DNA from: Verrucomicrobiaceae bacterium
GTDB lineage: Bacteria; Verrucomicrobiota; Verrucomicrobiia; Verrucomicrobiales; Akkermansiaceae
Direction: 5' to 3'
Assembly: GCA_027491155.1 (NCBI GenBank)
Contig: JAIXWR010000012.1
Coordinates: 124,001 to 188,000, forward strand
DNA length: 64,000 bases
This document shows, one piece after another, positions 55,707 to 64,000 of this stretch (position 1 is the first letter of the stretch; each line of letters starts with the position of its first letter). Both the position numbers and the translations under genes were made by a program. Under the pieces are notes generated by a model. The model was given only the letters and a program-made list of their open reading frames with translations. It made no database searches and was not told the DNA's origin.

Positions 55707-56690
55707 GTGAAACGCGTCCCGATCCCGGTCGTGATCCTGCTCAGCCTCGGGGCGGTTGCCCTGCCGTGGTGGCTGGGAACGCGCCACATGGATTTTCTCA
55801 AGCCGCCCAGCGAGTTCCAGCTCGCCCGTCTCCGCTCGGACGTCGCCAGCTCCTTCCCCAAGCGCAGCGCGAACCCGGCGGCGGCCCGCGACGCCGAATC
55901 GGAGCGGGCGATCCAGTCGCCGATCAAGCCGCCGCCGCTGATCGATCCCGGCGACCCGCATGCCCCTGCGGGGCTCGATGCCTACCGCGAGCACGCCGGC
56001 AAGGGTGCCAAGGCCCTGATCGAACTGGCCGTCCACCTCGAGGAGCAAAGCGGCAACGCCCGAGCGCTGCTGGCCTGGGAACGGGTGCTCGACGTCTGCC
56101 GTCCCGACCCTTCCGAACGGGCGGCGGCGATCGCCGGGATCCAGCGGCTCCGCCCCTTGGCCGCGCCGTGGCATGTCGATCCCTTGGAAGAGAAAGTCCT
56201 GGAGATCGAGGTCACGGTTCCCGAAGGCCAGAAGGCCGAAGCACTCGAAGACTTGCTGGGCAGTTGCGCAGGCATCCTCAACCGCCATTCCGCCGGGCTG
56301 CTGCGTTTTGAGGGCCGGGTCGAGCGCCCGGCCGCGAAGGCGGCGCCGAAGAAAAAGGCGCGCCCGCCGAAAAAGCCCGACCCTTCCGAAGAAAGCGAGT
56401 CTCCCCCGCCGCCGCCCGCCCTTGCCGTGCGCTTGGTTCTCAAAGGGGAAACGACCTCGCCGGCCGGCCGGGTGGAGGTGCCGCTCACCGAAGACCCCCG
56501 CCAGCTCCGCCGGGAAATCCTGGCCGCCTGCTACACGCTGGTGGCCTCGCAGCTCGCCGCGTCGACCGATTTCACCCCGCCGGAACCCCTCGCCCCGGGA
56601 GACAATCCGGCGAGCGCCCTCGGCACGCGGATCACCCGGCTCTGCTGGTCGGAATTCGGAAAAACCTTCGTTCCGGCGGATTCCCCCTAA
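55707..56690 (+). CDS. Membrane-anchored protein of unknown function
   Basis: 327 residues from GTG 55707. A single N-terminal helix (IPVVILLSLGAVALPWWLG) anchors the protein. The rest is charged, with a TPR-like helical segment 'HAGKGAKALIELAVHLEEQS' through 'RALLAWERVLDVCR', a Lys/Pro-rich linker (AAPKKKARPPKKPDPSEESE, about 213-235) and a C-terminal helical part. No family recognised. It follows the rplS terminator and precedes the YdjY gene by 44 bases. Confidence 0.65.
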   Translation: MKRVPIPVVILLSLGAVALPWWLGTRHMDFLKPPSEFQLARLRSDVASSFPKRSANPAAARDAESERAIQSPIKPPPLIDPGDPHAPAGLDAYREHAGKGAKALIELAVHLEEQSGNARALLAWERVLDVCRPDPSERAAAIAGIQRLRPLAAPWHVDPLEEKVLEIEVTVPEGQKAEALEDLLGSCAGILNRHSAGLLRFEGRVERPAAKAAPKKKARPPKKPDPSEESESPPPPPALAVRLVLKGETTSPAGRVEVPLTEDPRQLRREILAACYTLVASQLAASTDFTPPEPLAPGDNPASALGTRITRLCWSEFGKTFVPADSP

Positions 56691-56734
56691 GACAGCGCTG
56701 GACGGCCCCGTTCTCCGGGGGAAGCTTCCACCCC

Positions 56735-57502
56735 ATGATCCGCACCGCTGCCATCCTGATTGCCGGCACCCGGCTCCTGCTCGCCGATCCCGCCGCGGAT
56801 CGCGCCCCGGTGGAGCCGCATTCCCTGCCGGCACCGGACCAGCCGGTGGCCGAAGTGCAGCCCGCCGTCAAGAAGCTCGACGGCAACCGCTTCCAGGTCG
56901 GCGAGGTGACCTTCGACGCCAAGACCCGCGAGATCCGCTTCCCGGCCGCGGTCAACATGGCCGGCGACGAACTGCTCGAATTCGCCGTCGTCCACGCCAA
57001 CGGCAAGGTCCACGAGGCGCTCCTGGTCACCACGATTTCCGCCACCGACCTCAACATCGCCTTCAAACTGTTGCGCTACCAGGCCTCGTCCGAGTTTTAC
57101 CCGCTGAAAGAGGCCGACGGCAGCTACTCGAACGAATTCCCCGAAGTGCCGGAGGAAGTCAAAAAGGCCGCCCGCATCGACATCGGCGTCGAGTGGAAGG
57201 AAGGCGGCAAGGAGCGCAAGGCGAAGCTCCACGAATGGATCACCCACGGCTCCACCGGCAAGCCGATGGACGCCGACCCCTGGGTTTACGGCGGTTCCGG
57301 CGTCTACGAGGGCAAGTTCATGGCCGAAACCACCGGCGACATCGCCGCCATTTTCCTCAGCAACTCCGCACTCATCAATTTCTCCGGAAAGGACAACAAC
57401 TCCGACGAGGTGTGGCTGCCCTTCCCGAAGCGTGTTCCACCCGAAGGAACGAAAGTCACCGTCGTCATCGCTCCCTACCAGAAACCCGCCGCGAAACCAT
57501 GA
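56735..57502 (+). CDS. YdjY domain protein
   Basis: 255 residues with an N-terminal signal (RTAAILIAGTRLLLA). The segments 'FQVGEVTFDAKTREIRFPAA' and 'LLEFAVVHANGKVHEALLVT' match the YdjY domain pattern, in which an E/H-rich 'GKvHEslL' strand is central. The later 'WVYGGSGVYEGKFMAETTGD' is also family-like. The domain's role is unknown; in E. coli it occurs beside ferredoxin-like genes. The stop overlaps the start of the next gene (ATGA), coupling the two. Confidence 0.75.
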   Translation: MIRTAAILIAGTRLLLADPAADRAPVEPHSLPAPDQPVAEVQPAVKKLDGNRFQVGEVTFDAKTREIRFPAAVNMAGDELLEFAVVHANGKVHEALLVTTISATDLNIAFKLLRYQASSEFYPLKEADGSYSNEFPEVPEEVKKAARIDIGVEWKEGGKERKAKLHEWITHGSTGKPMDADPWVYGGSGVYEGKFMAETTGDIAAIFLSNSALINFSGKDNNSDEVWLPFPKRVPPEGTKVTVVIAPYQKPAAKP

Positions 57503-58659
57503 AAACCGCCTGCCTCCTCGCCCTCGCCTCCACTGTGGCCCTCGCCCCGGCTCAGGATTCGAAAAACCGCTACCTTTCCCTGCAGATCGAGATGAAGCAG
57601 GCCATCGCCCGCGGCAACGCGTGGCTGGCCCAGCAGCAGAAGGAAGCCGGCTACTGGGACGACCCCGACCTGCCCGCCTTCACCGCTCTCGCGCTGACCG
57701 CCGCCGTGCGCGATCCGGGCCTGGTCCGCGAGGACGGCAAGCTGCCGCCCCACATCGACAAGGGCTTCCGCTGGCTGCTCGACCAGCAGAAGGAAGACGG
57801 CGGCATCTACAACAAGGGCCTTTCCACCTACAACACCGCCACCTCGGTCACCGCCCTGACCGCCGCCGGGCTGGAAATCTTCGAACCGGCGATCGTGAAG
57901 GGCCGCAAGCACCTGATCGGCGAACAGTGGGACATCGGCCAGAAGGACGAAACCGACAACCCTCAAGACGGCGGCATCGGCTACGGTTCGAAGAACGACC
58001 GCTCCGACATGTCGAACACCTACCTCGCGATCGAGGCGCTGGCGCTTTCGAAGAAGGTCATCGAGGACGGCAAGCACGGCCAGCAGCCCGACCTCGACTG
58101 GGATGCCGCGGTGACCTTCCTCTCTCGCTGCCAGAACCTCGAAGGCAACAAGGACGCCCTGCCCGAAACCGCCGAATCGGAGCAGAACAAGGGCGGCTTC
58201 CGCTACGGCCCGGCCGAGACCAAGGCGGGCGAGGACAAGCTGCCCGACGGCCGCGTGGCGCTGCGCTCCTACGGATCGATTTCCTACGCCGGGCTGCTCT
58301 CGCTGATCTACGCCAAGCTCACCCCGGACGATCCGCGGGTGATCGCCGTGAAGGAGTGGCTCGGCAAGAATTACACCCTGAGCGAAAACCCGGGCATGGG
58401 TGCCGAAGGGCTCTTCTACTACTACCAGACGATGTCGAAGGCGCTGTCCGCCGCGAACATCGACAAACTGAAACTGGCCGACGGCAAGGAAGTCGACTGG
58501 CGCTCCGATCTGGCCAACGCCCTGCTCACCCGCCAGCGCGAAGACGGCTCCTGGGCCAATGCCAACGGCCGCTGGATGGAGTCGAATCCGGTGCTCGTCA
58601 CCGCCTACTCGGTGATGGCGCTGGAGCAGCTCTACTACTCGATCCACGAGCAGCCCTGA
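57499..58659 (+). CDS. Prenyltransferase/squalene-oxidase-repeat (terpenoid cyclase-like) secreted protein
   Basis: 386 residues with a signal peptide (TACLLALASTVALAPAQ). Repeats of the alpha/alpha toroid type are evident: 'GNAWLAQQQKEAGYWDDPDL', 'GFRWLLDQQKEDGGIYNKG', 'NALLTRQREDGSWANANGRW', each with the QxxDGsW-like turn. The DxDD motif of true squalene-hopene cyclases is not seen, so this is likely a binding or non-cyclase member exported to the periplasm. Translationally coupled to the YdjY gene. Confidence 0.82.
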   Translation: MKTACLLALASTVALAPAQDSKNRYLSLQIEMKQAIARGNAWLAQQQKEAGYWDDPDLPAFTALALTAAVRDPGLVREDGKLPPHIDKGFRWLLDQQKEDGGIYNKGLSTYNTATSVTALTAAGLEIFEPAIVKGRKHLIGEQWDIGQKDETDNPQDGGIGYGSKNDRSDMSNTYLAIEALALSKKVIEDGKHGQQPDLDWDAAVTFLSRCQNLEGNKDALPETAESEQNKGGFRYGPAETKAGEDKLPDGRVALRSYGSISYAGLLSLIYAKLTPDDPRVIAVKEWLGKNYTLSENPGMGAEGLFYYYQTMSKALSAANIDKLKLADGKEVDWRSDLANALLTRQREDGSWANANGRWMESNPVLVTAYSVMALEQLYYSIHEQP

Positions 58660-58700
58660 GTCGGCGCGGGTGGAGCGTTTCCCTGATCCAAGCGTTGCCT

Positions 58701-58759
58701 TGATTGGAGTGTCGCCTTGAAGGCGACATGACGGCGGGCCGGGCGGCATTCTGCCGCCC
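58701..58759. repeat. Palindromic repeat, family A (copy 2)
   Basis: TGATTGGAGT, hairpin GTCGCCTT/AAGGCGAC (58711-58718 and 58720-58727), ATGACGG, then GGGCGGCA/TGCCGCCC (58741-58748 and 58752-58759). The order and spacing match the copy at 25492-25549. Confidence 0.8.
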
Positions 58760-58811
58760 GCTTGACGCCAAGCCCCGTAGCAAGAGGCGCTTGGAATTCA
58801 CCCGACCTCAC

Positions 58812-58835
58812 ATCGCCTTCAAGGCGACACTCCAC
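58812..58835. repeat. Palindromic repeat, family A (inverted half-copy)
   Basis: ATCGCCTTCAAGGCGACACT followed by CCAC is the reverse complement of the first half of family A. It overlaps the 3' end of the endonuclease-fold gene, whose TGA stop (58819-58821) lies inside the palindrome. With copy 2 it forms an inverted pair across 58701-58835. Confidence 0.75.
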
Positions 58836-59592
58836 CCGATGGCTTCCACACCACCACCCCGGCAATCGGCCGGTGGTCGGAAGCCACGGCTTCCGGCAGG
58901 ACTTCCAACAGTCCCGCCGGCTCAAGGCCGCGAAGCAGGACGTGATCGATTTCCACCTCCGGCCTGGCGGCGGGAGCGGTGAGGACCGGTTCCTTCTTCG
59001 GCATCGCCGTCCATCCCTCCCCGAACGCCTTCATCACCGCGGACCCGGGGACGTCGTTGAAATCTCCCGCGAGGATCAGCGGAACATCGCCCTCCGAAAG
59101 CGCCACCGCGAGCGTCTCCGCCTGCTTCAAGCGCCGCGCGTCCTGCTGGTGGTCGAGGTGGACCGACACCATGCGCAGCGGCTTGCCGTCGATCGAGACC
59201 CGCGCCTCGAAGGCGATCCGCGGCTCGCCGTCGCCGGGCAGCTTGTGGATCTTCGTCTCGCCGATCGGGTGCTTCGAAAGGATGGCCTGGCCGTACTCGC
59301 CGCCGTCGTGGTCCATCGCCTTGCCGAAGACTCCTGTGAGACCCGTCAGCTTCGCCAACTCCGCCGCCTGGTCGACGCTGCCGCTCCGCCGGCACTTGTT
59401 GTCGATCTCCTGCAAGGCGACCACGTCGGGGCGCTGCGCCTGGATCAGCGCGGCAATGCGTGGCAAGTCGAGTTTCCCGTCCTCGCCCACCCCGTGGTGG
59501 AGGTTCCAGCACAGCACCCGGATCTCCCGGGCGCCGGCGACCGATGCGGCAAGCCAAAGGACCAGCGGCAGGATGAAAGCGCGGAAGCTCAT
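58819..59592 (-). CDS. Secreted endonuclease/exonuclease/phosphatase-fold protein
   Basis: 257 residues from ATG 59592, with a signal peptide (SFRAFILPLVLWLAASVAGA). The EEP fold is clear: 'IRVLCWNLHHGVG' (strand 1 with the metal Asn), 'RPDVVALQEIDNKC' (catalytic Glu), 'LRMVSVHLDHQQDA', 'PLILAGDFNDVPGS' (GDFN), and 'ASDHRPIAGVV' (SDH). Substrates of exported members include phosphodiesters and phospho-sugars or lipids; not assignable here. Its start overlaps the DUF1501 stop by ATGA. The last codons (Gly-Val-Ser-Pro-stop) are encoded in a repeat. Confidence 0.87.
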   Translation of the reverse strand: MSFRAFILPLVLWLAASVAGAREIRVLCWNLHHGVGEDGKLDLPRIAALIQAQRPDVVALQEIDNKCRRSGSVDQAAELAKLTGLTGVFGKAMDHDGGEYGQAILSKHPIGETKIHKLPGDGEPRIAFEARVSIDGKPLRMVSVHLDHQQDARRLKQAETLAVALSEGDVPLILAGDFNDVPGSAVMKAFGEGWTAMPKKEPVLTAPAARPEVEIDHVLLRGLEPAGLLEVLPEAVASDHRPIAGVVVWKPSGGVSP

Positions 59593-61049
59593 GCAAGGAT
59601 CGGCTTCACGAGATGGCCCGCGACGTCGGTGAGGCGGAAGTAGCGGCCCTGGAACTTGTAAACCAGCTTCTCGTGGTCGATTCCCATCAGGTGGAGCATC
59701 GTCGCGTGGAGATCGTGCACGTGGACGCCGCCGTCCAGGATGTTGTAGCCGTAGTCGTCGGTGGTGCCGTGGACCATCCCCGCTTTCACGCCCGCCCCGG
59801 CCAGCCAGATGCTGAAGCAGCGCGGATGGTGGTCGCGGCCGTAGTTGTTGGCGGACATCTTGCCCTGGCTGTAGGCGGTGCGGCCGAACTCGCCGCCCCA
59901 CACGACCAGCGTGTCCTCTAACAGACCGCGGCGCTTCAGATCGAGCACCAGCGCGGTGGAGGCCTGGTCGGTCTGCTTGCACTGGCGGGTGATGCCGCCG
60001 ACCACGTCGCCGTGCTGGTCCCAGCCCTGGTGGAAGAGCTGCACGAAGCGCACGTCGCGCTCGATCAGGCGGCGGGCCAGCAGGCAGTTCGCGGCATAAG
60101 TGCCGGGCGTCTTGGAATCGGGGCCGTAGAGATTGAAGGTCTCCTCCGTCTCGCCGGAAAGGTCGGTGGCGTCGGGCACGCTGGTCTGCATGCGGAAGGC
60201 CATTTCGGCCTGCGCGATGCGGGCGTCGATCTCCGGGTCAAGCTCGCGCGCGGCCTGGTCGCGGTTGAGTTTGCCGAGGGCATCCAGCATCCCGCGGCGG
60301 ACATGCGGCGAGACGCCTTCCGGGTTTGTTAGAAAGAGCACCGGCTCTTTCCCGGCGCGGAACTGCACGCCCTGGTGCTCGCTCGGCAGGAAGCCGGAAC
60401 CCCACAGCCGCGAGTAGAGCGGCTGGTCGCGCGAGGCGTTTTTCGACACCAGCACGATGAAGGCCGGCAGGTTGTCGTTCAGGCTGCCGAGGCCGTAGGA
60501 GGCCCACGATCCCATCGACGGCCGGCCGGGGATCTGGTTGCCGGTGCAGAAGAAGGTGATCGCCGGGTCGTGGTTGATCGCTTCGGTGTGCATCGCGCGC
60601 AGCACGCAGATCTCGTCGGCGATCTTCTGGGTGTAGGGCAGCGTGTTGCAGATCTCGATCCCCGCCTTGCCATGCTTCGAGAAGTCGGCGAAAGAGCCGG
60701 CCATCGGCAGCAGGCTCTGGTTGCCGCTCATGGTCGAGAGGCGCTGGTTGCCGATGACTTCCTTCGGCAGCGCCTTGCCGTGGCCTTCGCGCAGCTTCGG
60801 TTTGAAATCGAAGGTCTCCAGGTGCGACGGGCCGCCGGCCTGGAACAGGTAGATCACCCGCTTGACCTTGGCGAAGCGGTGCGGCGCGCCGAGCACGCCG
60901 CCGGCCATCGCCTGCGCGCTGCCGCTGCCCATCAGTTGGGAGAGCGCCATCGCGCCGAGGCCTAGCCCTCCGGCACCGAGGAAATGGCGGCGGGTGAAGC
61001 CCATCAACTGGTCGTAGCTGGGCGGCGTGATCTTGTGGGACGGGTTCAT
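59589..61049 (-). CDS. DUF1501 domain protein (Tat-exported), second copy
   Basis: 486 residues from ATG 61049. The Tat signal is TRRHFLGAGGLGLGAMALSQ (19-38). Family blocks: 'KRVIYLFQAGGPSHLETFDF', '[20 protein letters not shown]', '[16 protein letters not shown]', '[19 protein letters not shown]'. The start overlaps the PSD1 stop (ATGA) and the stop overlaps the EEP gene start, so all three are co-translated. It is clearly a paralogue of the protein at 39722. Confidence 0.93.
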   Translation of the reverse strand: MNPSHKITPPSYDQLMGFTRRHFLGAGGLGLGAMALSQLMGSGSAQAMAGGVLGAPHRFAKVKRVIYLFQAGGPSHLETFDFKPKLREGHGKALPKEVIGNQRLSTMSGNQSLLPMAGSFADFSKHGKAGIEICNTLPYTQKIADEICVLRAMHTEAINHDPAITFFCTGNQIPGRPSMGSWASYGLGSLNDNLPAFIVLVSKNASRDQPLYSRLWGSGFLPSEHQGVQFRAGKEPVLFLTNPEGVSPHVRRGMLDALGKLNRDQAARELDPEIDARIAQAEMAFRMQTSVPDATDLSGETEETFNLYGPDSKTPGTYAANCLLARRLIERDVRFVQLFHQGWDQHGDVVGGITRQCKQTDQASTALVLDLKRRGLLEDTLVVWGGEFGRTAYSQGKMSANNYGRDHHPRCFSIWLAGAGVKAGMVHGTTDDYGYNILDGGVHVHDLHATMLHLMGIDHEKLVYKFQGRYFRLTDVAGHLVKPILA

Positions 61050-64000
61050 CGGTTGGTGATGGTGGCGTCGGCGGCGAGCAGGGTGGAGCAAAGCACGGTC
61101 AGCGACGCGAGGTGGGCGTTTTCCTCGCCGCAGACCGCCTTGGCGGCCGGCAGGTCTTTCTCGTAGTGGGCTTTCTTGGCGTTGAAGAGTTCGTCGAGGG
61201 CCTGCGCCTCCGCCTCGGTCGGCATCCGGCAGGTGAGGATCTGGAAAGCATGGCGGTACTGCTCCGCCGGGCTGCCCGGTTTCGCGGCGGCGACCCGCTT
61301 GGCCAGCATCCGGGCACACTCGAAGAAGCTGAAGTCGTTGAGGAACACCAGCGGCTGCAAGGGCGTGTTGGTGGCGAGGCGGCGGGGCTGGCAAATCTCA
61401 CGGCTGCCGGCGTCGAGCGTTAGCATGTTCGGTGGCGGCGCGGTGCGCTTGCGGTAGGTGTAGAGGCTGCGGCGGTAGAGCCCCTCGCCCTTGTCCGGAG
61501 TGTAGTCGCCGCCCGAGGCACCGGCTTCCGACCAGACGCCCGGCGGTTGCCACGGCTTCACGCTCGGCCCGCCCACCTTTTCGACCAGCAGCCCGGCGGC
61601 GAGCAGCGCCTGATCGCGGATCGCCTCGCCCGAAAGACGATAGGTCGGGCCGCGGGACAGCAGCAGGTTCTTCGGATCGCGCTCCAGTTTTTCCGCGGTG
61701 TTCGACGACGACTGGCGGAAGGTCGCGCTCGTGACGATCCGCTTGAGCAGCTTCTTCGTGTCCCAGCCCGATTCGAGGAAGTCGCGCGACAGCGTGTCCA
61801 ACAACTCCTGGTGGGTCGGTGCGTCGCCTTGCAGCCCGAAGTTCTCCTGCGTCGGCACGATGCCGTTGCCGAAGCACATCATCCACAGCCGGTTCACCGC
61901 CACGCGCGAGGTCAGCGGGTTCTTCGGATCGGTGGTCCAGCGGGCCAGGCCGAGGCGGTTGCGGGGCATGTCTTCAGGGAAAGCCATCACCGCCGCCGGG
62001 ACGTCCGGCTGCACCGGCTGCGAGAGGTCGGGCGAGGCGTAGTCCCCGCGGGTCAGCACGTGGAATTGCCTCGGATACTTCGTCTCCTCCATGCACATGA
62101 TCAGGGGAATGTGATCGAGGTAATCGTCATAGAGTGACTTGCGCGCGGCGGTCACCGCGGCCCGCGCGGCGGCCATTTCGGGATCGACGTGGGTCAGGTA
62201 GTACTCGCGGACCAGGCCTTTCGCCGCGGCATCGCCGGTCTTCGCGGCCTGGAACGTGGCATCGAGCGGCGCCCCGGCCAGGTCCGCGACTTCCGCCGGC
62301 GTGAGCGGATGGCGGAAGATCGCCAGGTCGTCGATTTTCCCCTGGGCGAAGCCGCGGTCGTCACGCGGCCGGGCACCGACTCGGAAAACGTCGGCCACGA
62401 TTTTCTTGTCGAGGTGATCCCTCAGGTGCGAAGTCGCGGCCGGCTTGCCGTCGAAGTACATCTTCAGGCCGTCCGCCCGCGAAGTGCCGTCGTAGGTGAC
62501 GGTGACCTGAACCCAATTGCCCACCGGGAAAGGCTCGGTGGTCTCGATCGATGCCGCGCAACCGGGCCACAGGTGGATGCAGCTCCAGCGCAGCTTGCCT
62601 TTCTCCAACAGCAGCTCGAAGCCCGAGGCGTCGGCCGCCTGCGAGTACATGCCCGGACCGCTGTGGAGGATGACCGCGCGCTCCTTCGGATCCGGGCAGA
62701 AGATGCGCAGCGTGATCGAAAGCGGATCGTGGCGGGTGATGCCCGCGACACCGTCGAGCTGCATCACCGTGTCGCCGTCGAACTGCACCGCTTGGCCGGA
62801 GACGCCGGGCACGGAGGACAAGCTTCCGCCGGAGACCGAGGCCGGCTTGCCTTCCGGCACCCCGTTGGCGACGGGATTGTCGTCCATCGGATAGCGGGCG
62901 AGCGCCGGGGAGATCGCGAGATTCGGCGTGGCCGCCAGCCAGGCTTCGAAGGCGGCTTCACGGGTGGCCGGCAGACCGGCGTGATGCTTTTCCGCGGCCT
63001 CCAGCGCGGCCCGGCGCTTGGCGACTTCCGCCGGATGATGCGGCTGCATCAGGTGCATCGACGGCTCCGGCGCGGTGGTGTGGATCGAGTACGGATAGAG
63101 CCCGGATTCATCGATCTGCCCGAACATCGACGCCATGCTGAAATACTCGCGCTGCGAGATCGGGTCGTATTTGTGATCGTGGCACTTCGAGCACTCCATG
63201 GTCAGCCCGAGGAAGGCGGTGCCGTAGGTGTGGACGCGGTCCGAGACATACTCCTGGCGGAACTCCGCCTCGATCGAGCCCCCCTCCTCGGTCTGGCGGT
63301 GGAGGCGGTTGAAGGCCGTGGCGAGCCGTTGCTCCTGCGTCGCCTCCGGCAAGAGGTCGCCGGCGATCTGCCAGGTCGCGAACTGGTCGAAGGGCAGGTT
63401 GTCGTTGAAGGCCTTGATCACCCAGTCGCGCCACGGCCAGACGAAGCAGGGCTTGTCACTCTGGTAGCCGTAGGTGTCGGCGTAGCGGGCGAGATCGAGC
63501 CAGTCCTGCGCCATCCGCTCGCCGTAGCGGGGCGAGGCGAGCAAGGCGTCGACCTGCTTCTCATAGGCATCGGGCGACTCGTCCTTCAAAAAAGCCTCCA
63601 TCTGCTCCGGCGAAGGCGGCAGGCCGGTCAAGGTCAGCGCCACGCGGCGCAACAGGGTCGCGCGGTCGGCCTCGGGATTCGGAGCCAGCTTTCCGGCTTC
63701 CATTTTCGCCAGCACGAAGCGGTCGATCTCATCGCGGCACCATGCGGCGTCTTTCACCGCGGGAGCTTCGTGCTTCTCCGGTGCCACGAAGGCCCAGTGC
63801 GGCTGGTACTCGGCACCCTGCTCGATCCATTTCTCAAGGATGAGCCGCTCGGTCTCGCTTAGCGGGCGGTCGAGCTTCGGCGGCGGCATGATCTCGTCCG
63901 GATCGTGATGCCGCATCCGGGCCACCATCTCGCTGGCGGAAACATCGCCGGGCACGATCGCCCGATTGCCGCTCTCCAGCTTCGCCGTGGCACCTTCGAA
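61046..64000 (-). CDS. PSCyt1/DUF1549/DUF1553 protein with inserted LamG-like domain (N-terminus beyond right edge)
   Basis: At least 984 residues are present; the frame is open through 64000 with in-family sequence, so the heme-binding start lies outside. Order seen: end of PSCyt1 ('DEIMPPPKLDRPLSETERLI'), DUF1549 ('LARYADTYGYQSDKPCFVWP', '[20 protein letters not shown]'), then a LamG/concanavalin-like insert of about 200 residues ('VQFDGDTVMQLDGVAGI', 'GKIDDLAIFRHPLTPAEVAD'), then DUF1553 ('NRLWMMCFGNGIVPTQENFG'). The LamG insert suggests binding of a sugar or glycan. It heads the operon with DUF1501 and the EEP protein. Confidence 0.92.
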   Translation of the reverse strand, partial: FEGATAKLESGNRAIVPGDVSASEMVARMRHHDPDEIMPPPKLDRPLSETERLILEKWIEQGAEYQPHWAFVAPEKHEAPAVKDAAWCRDEIDRFVLAKMEAGKLAPNPEADRATLLRRVALTLTGLPPSPEQMEAFLKDESPDAYEKQVDALLASPRYGERMAQDWLDLARYADTYGYQSDKPCFVWPWRDWVIKAFNDNLPFDQFATWQIAGDLLPEATQEQRLATAFNRLHRQTEEGGSIEAEFRQEYVSDRVHTYGTAFLGLTMECSKCHDHKYDPISQREYFSMASMFGQIDESGLYPYSIHTTAPEPSMHLMQPHHPAEVAKRRAALEAAEKHHAGLPATREAAFEAWLAATPNLAISPALARYPMDDNPVANGVPEGKPASVSGGSLSSVPGVSGQAVQFDGDTVMQLDGVAGITRHDPLSITLRIFCPDPKERAVILHSGPGMYSQAADASGFELLLEKGKLRWSCIHLWPGCAASIETTEPFPVGNWVQVTVTYDGTSRADGLKMYFDGKPAATSHLRDHLDKKIVADVFRVGARPRDDRGFAQGKIDDLAIFRHPLTPAEVADLAGAPLDATFQAAKTGDAAAKGLVREYYLTHVDPEMAAARAAVTAARKSLYDDYLDHIPLIMCMEETKYPRQFHVLTRGDYASPDLSQPVQPDVPAAVMAFPEDMPRNRLGLARWTTDPKNPLTSRVAVNRLWMMCFGNGIVPTQENFGLQGDAPTHQELLDTLSRDFLESGWDTKKLLKRIVTSATFRQSSSNTAEKLERDPKNLLLSRGPTYRLSGEAIRDQALLAAGLLVEKVGGPSVKPWQPPGVWSEAGASGGDYTPDKGEGLYRRSLYTYRKRTAPPPNMLTLDAGSREICQPRRLATNTPLQPLVFLNDFSFFECARMLAKRVAAAKPGSPAEQYRHAFQILTCRMPTEAEAQALDELFNAKKAHYEKDLPAAKAVCGEENAHLASLTVLCSTLLAADATITNR

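Noticed and set aside
61050-61394. Upstream extension of the second DUF1501 frame
   Set aside because: It overlaps the PSD1 gene in another frame and lacks homology; the Tat signal begins at the ATG at 61049.

Overview
The window looks like a chromosomal segment of a Verrucomicrobiota bacterium, most likely class Verrucomicrobiae (Luteolibacter/Haloferula/Akkermansiaceae-like). This is inferred from family content and not from a marker-gene match. The DNA is GC-rich (mid-60s % by eye). It carries PVC-superphylum hallmarks: two PSCyt1/DUF1549/DUF1553 + DUF1501 pairs, a PVC-type dehydrogenase with HEAT repeats and a C-terminal heme domain, DUF1080, DUF6807, and twin-arginine Gfo/Idh/MocA enzymes. 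Several surface proteins carry the 'STDLQSW'-type domain common in this phylum. No rRNA, tRNA, prophage, transposase or CRISPR array was seen.

Layout. 1-8.2 kb: the N-terminal part of an alpha-2-macroglobulin-like protein (runs off the left edge), an MmcQ/YjbR protein, a large secreted unknown, an orphan ABC ATPase, a CE15-like esterase and a PQQ dehydrogenase with an inserted cytochrome c domain. 8.4-17.4 kb: small membrane and zinc-ribbon proteins, a Gfo/Idh/MocA oxidoreductase, a secreted beta-propeller, an EF-hand protein, an SRPBCC protein and a 1367-residue surface protein with a Calx-beta domain. 17.5-25.4 kb: class V aminotransferase, DUF1080, tricorn-type protease, Xaa-Pro aminopeptidase and NAD kinase. 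25.6-27.9 kb: a tightly overlapped three-gene lipid module (CDP-alcohol phosphatidyltransferase, acyltransferase, CdsA-like) whose transferase motif is non-canonical. 28.2-34.8 kb: a carbohydrate-degradation run (heme/NPCBM dehydrogenase, SMP-30-like, DUF6807, GH105), with a DUF1501 gene remnant inside it. 35.0-39.6 kb: a small secreted unknown, a low-GC gene that looks foreign, and clpB. 39.7-43.6 kb: a PSD1-DUF1501 pair.

44.1-55.6 kb is mostly housekeeping: phosphopentomutase, an RlmI-like methyltransferase, a MidA-like methyltransferase, an L,D-transpeptidase, a nucleoside-permease-like MFS protein, proA, proB, a nidogen-domain surface protein, hisI and rplS. 55.7-58.7 kb holds a membrane-anchored unknown and a YdjY + terpenoid-cyclase-repeat pair. 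58.8-64 kb is a second PSD1-DUF1501 operon that also includes a secreted endonuclease/exonuclease/phosphatase-fold protein; all three of its genes overlap by 4 bp.

The least expected structure is non-coding. At least seven kinds of short palindromic or inverted-repeat elements sit in the gaps, including a 345-bp element with near-perfect 19-bp terminal inverted repeats at 43706-44050. Several families start with GTAG, and several genes have their stop codon inside, or abutting, one of these elements. Start codons were chosen from signal peptides, family alignment and overlaps, because clear Shine-Dalgarno sequences are scarce (rplS is an exception).
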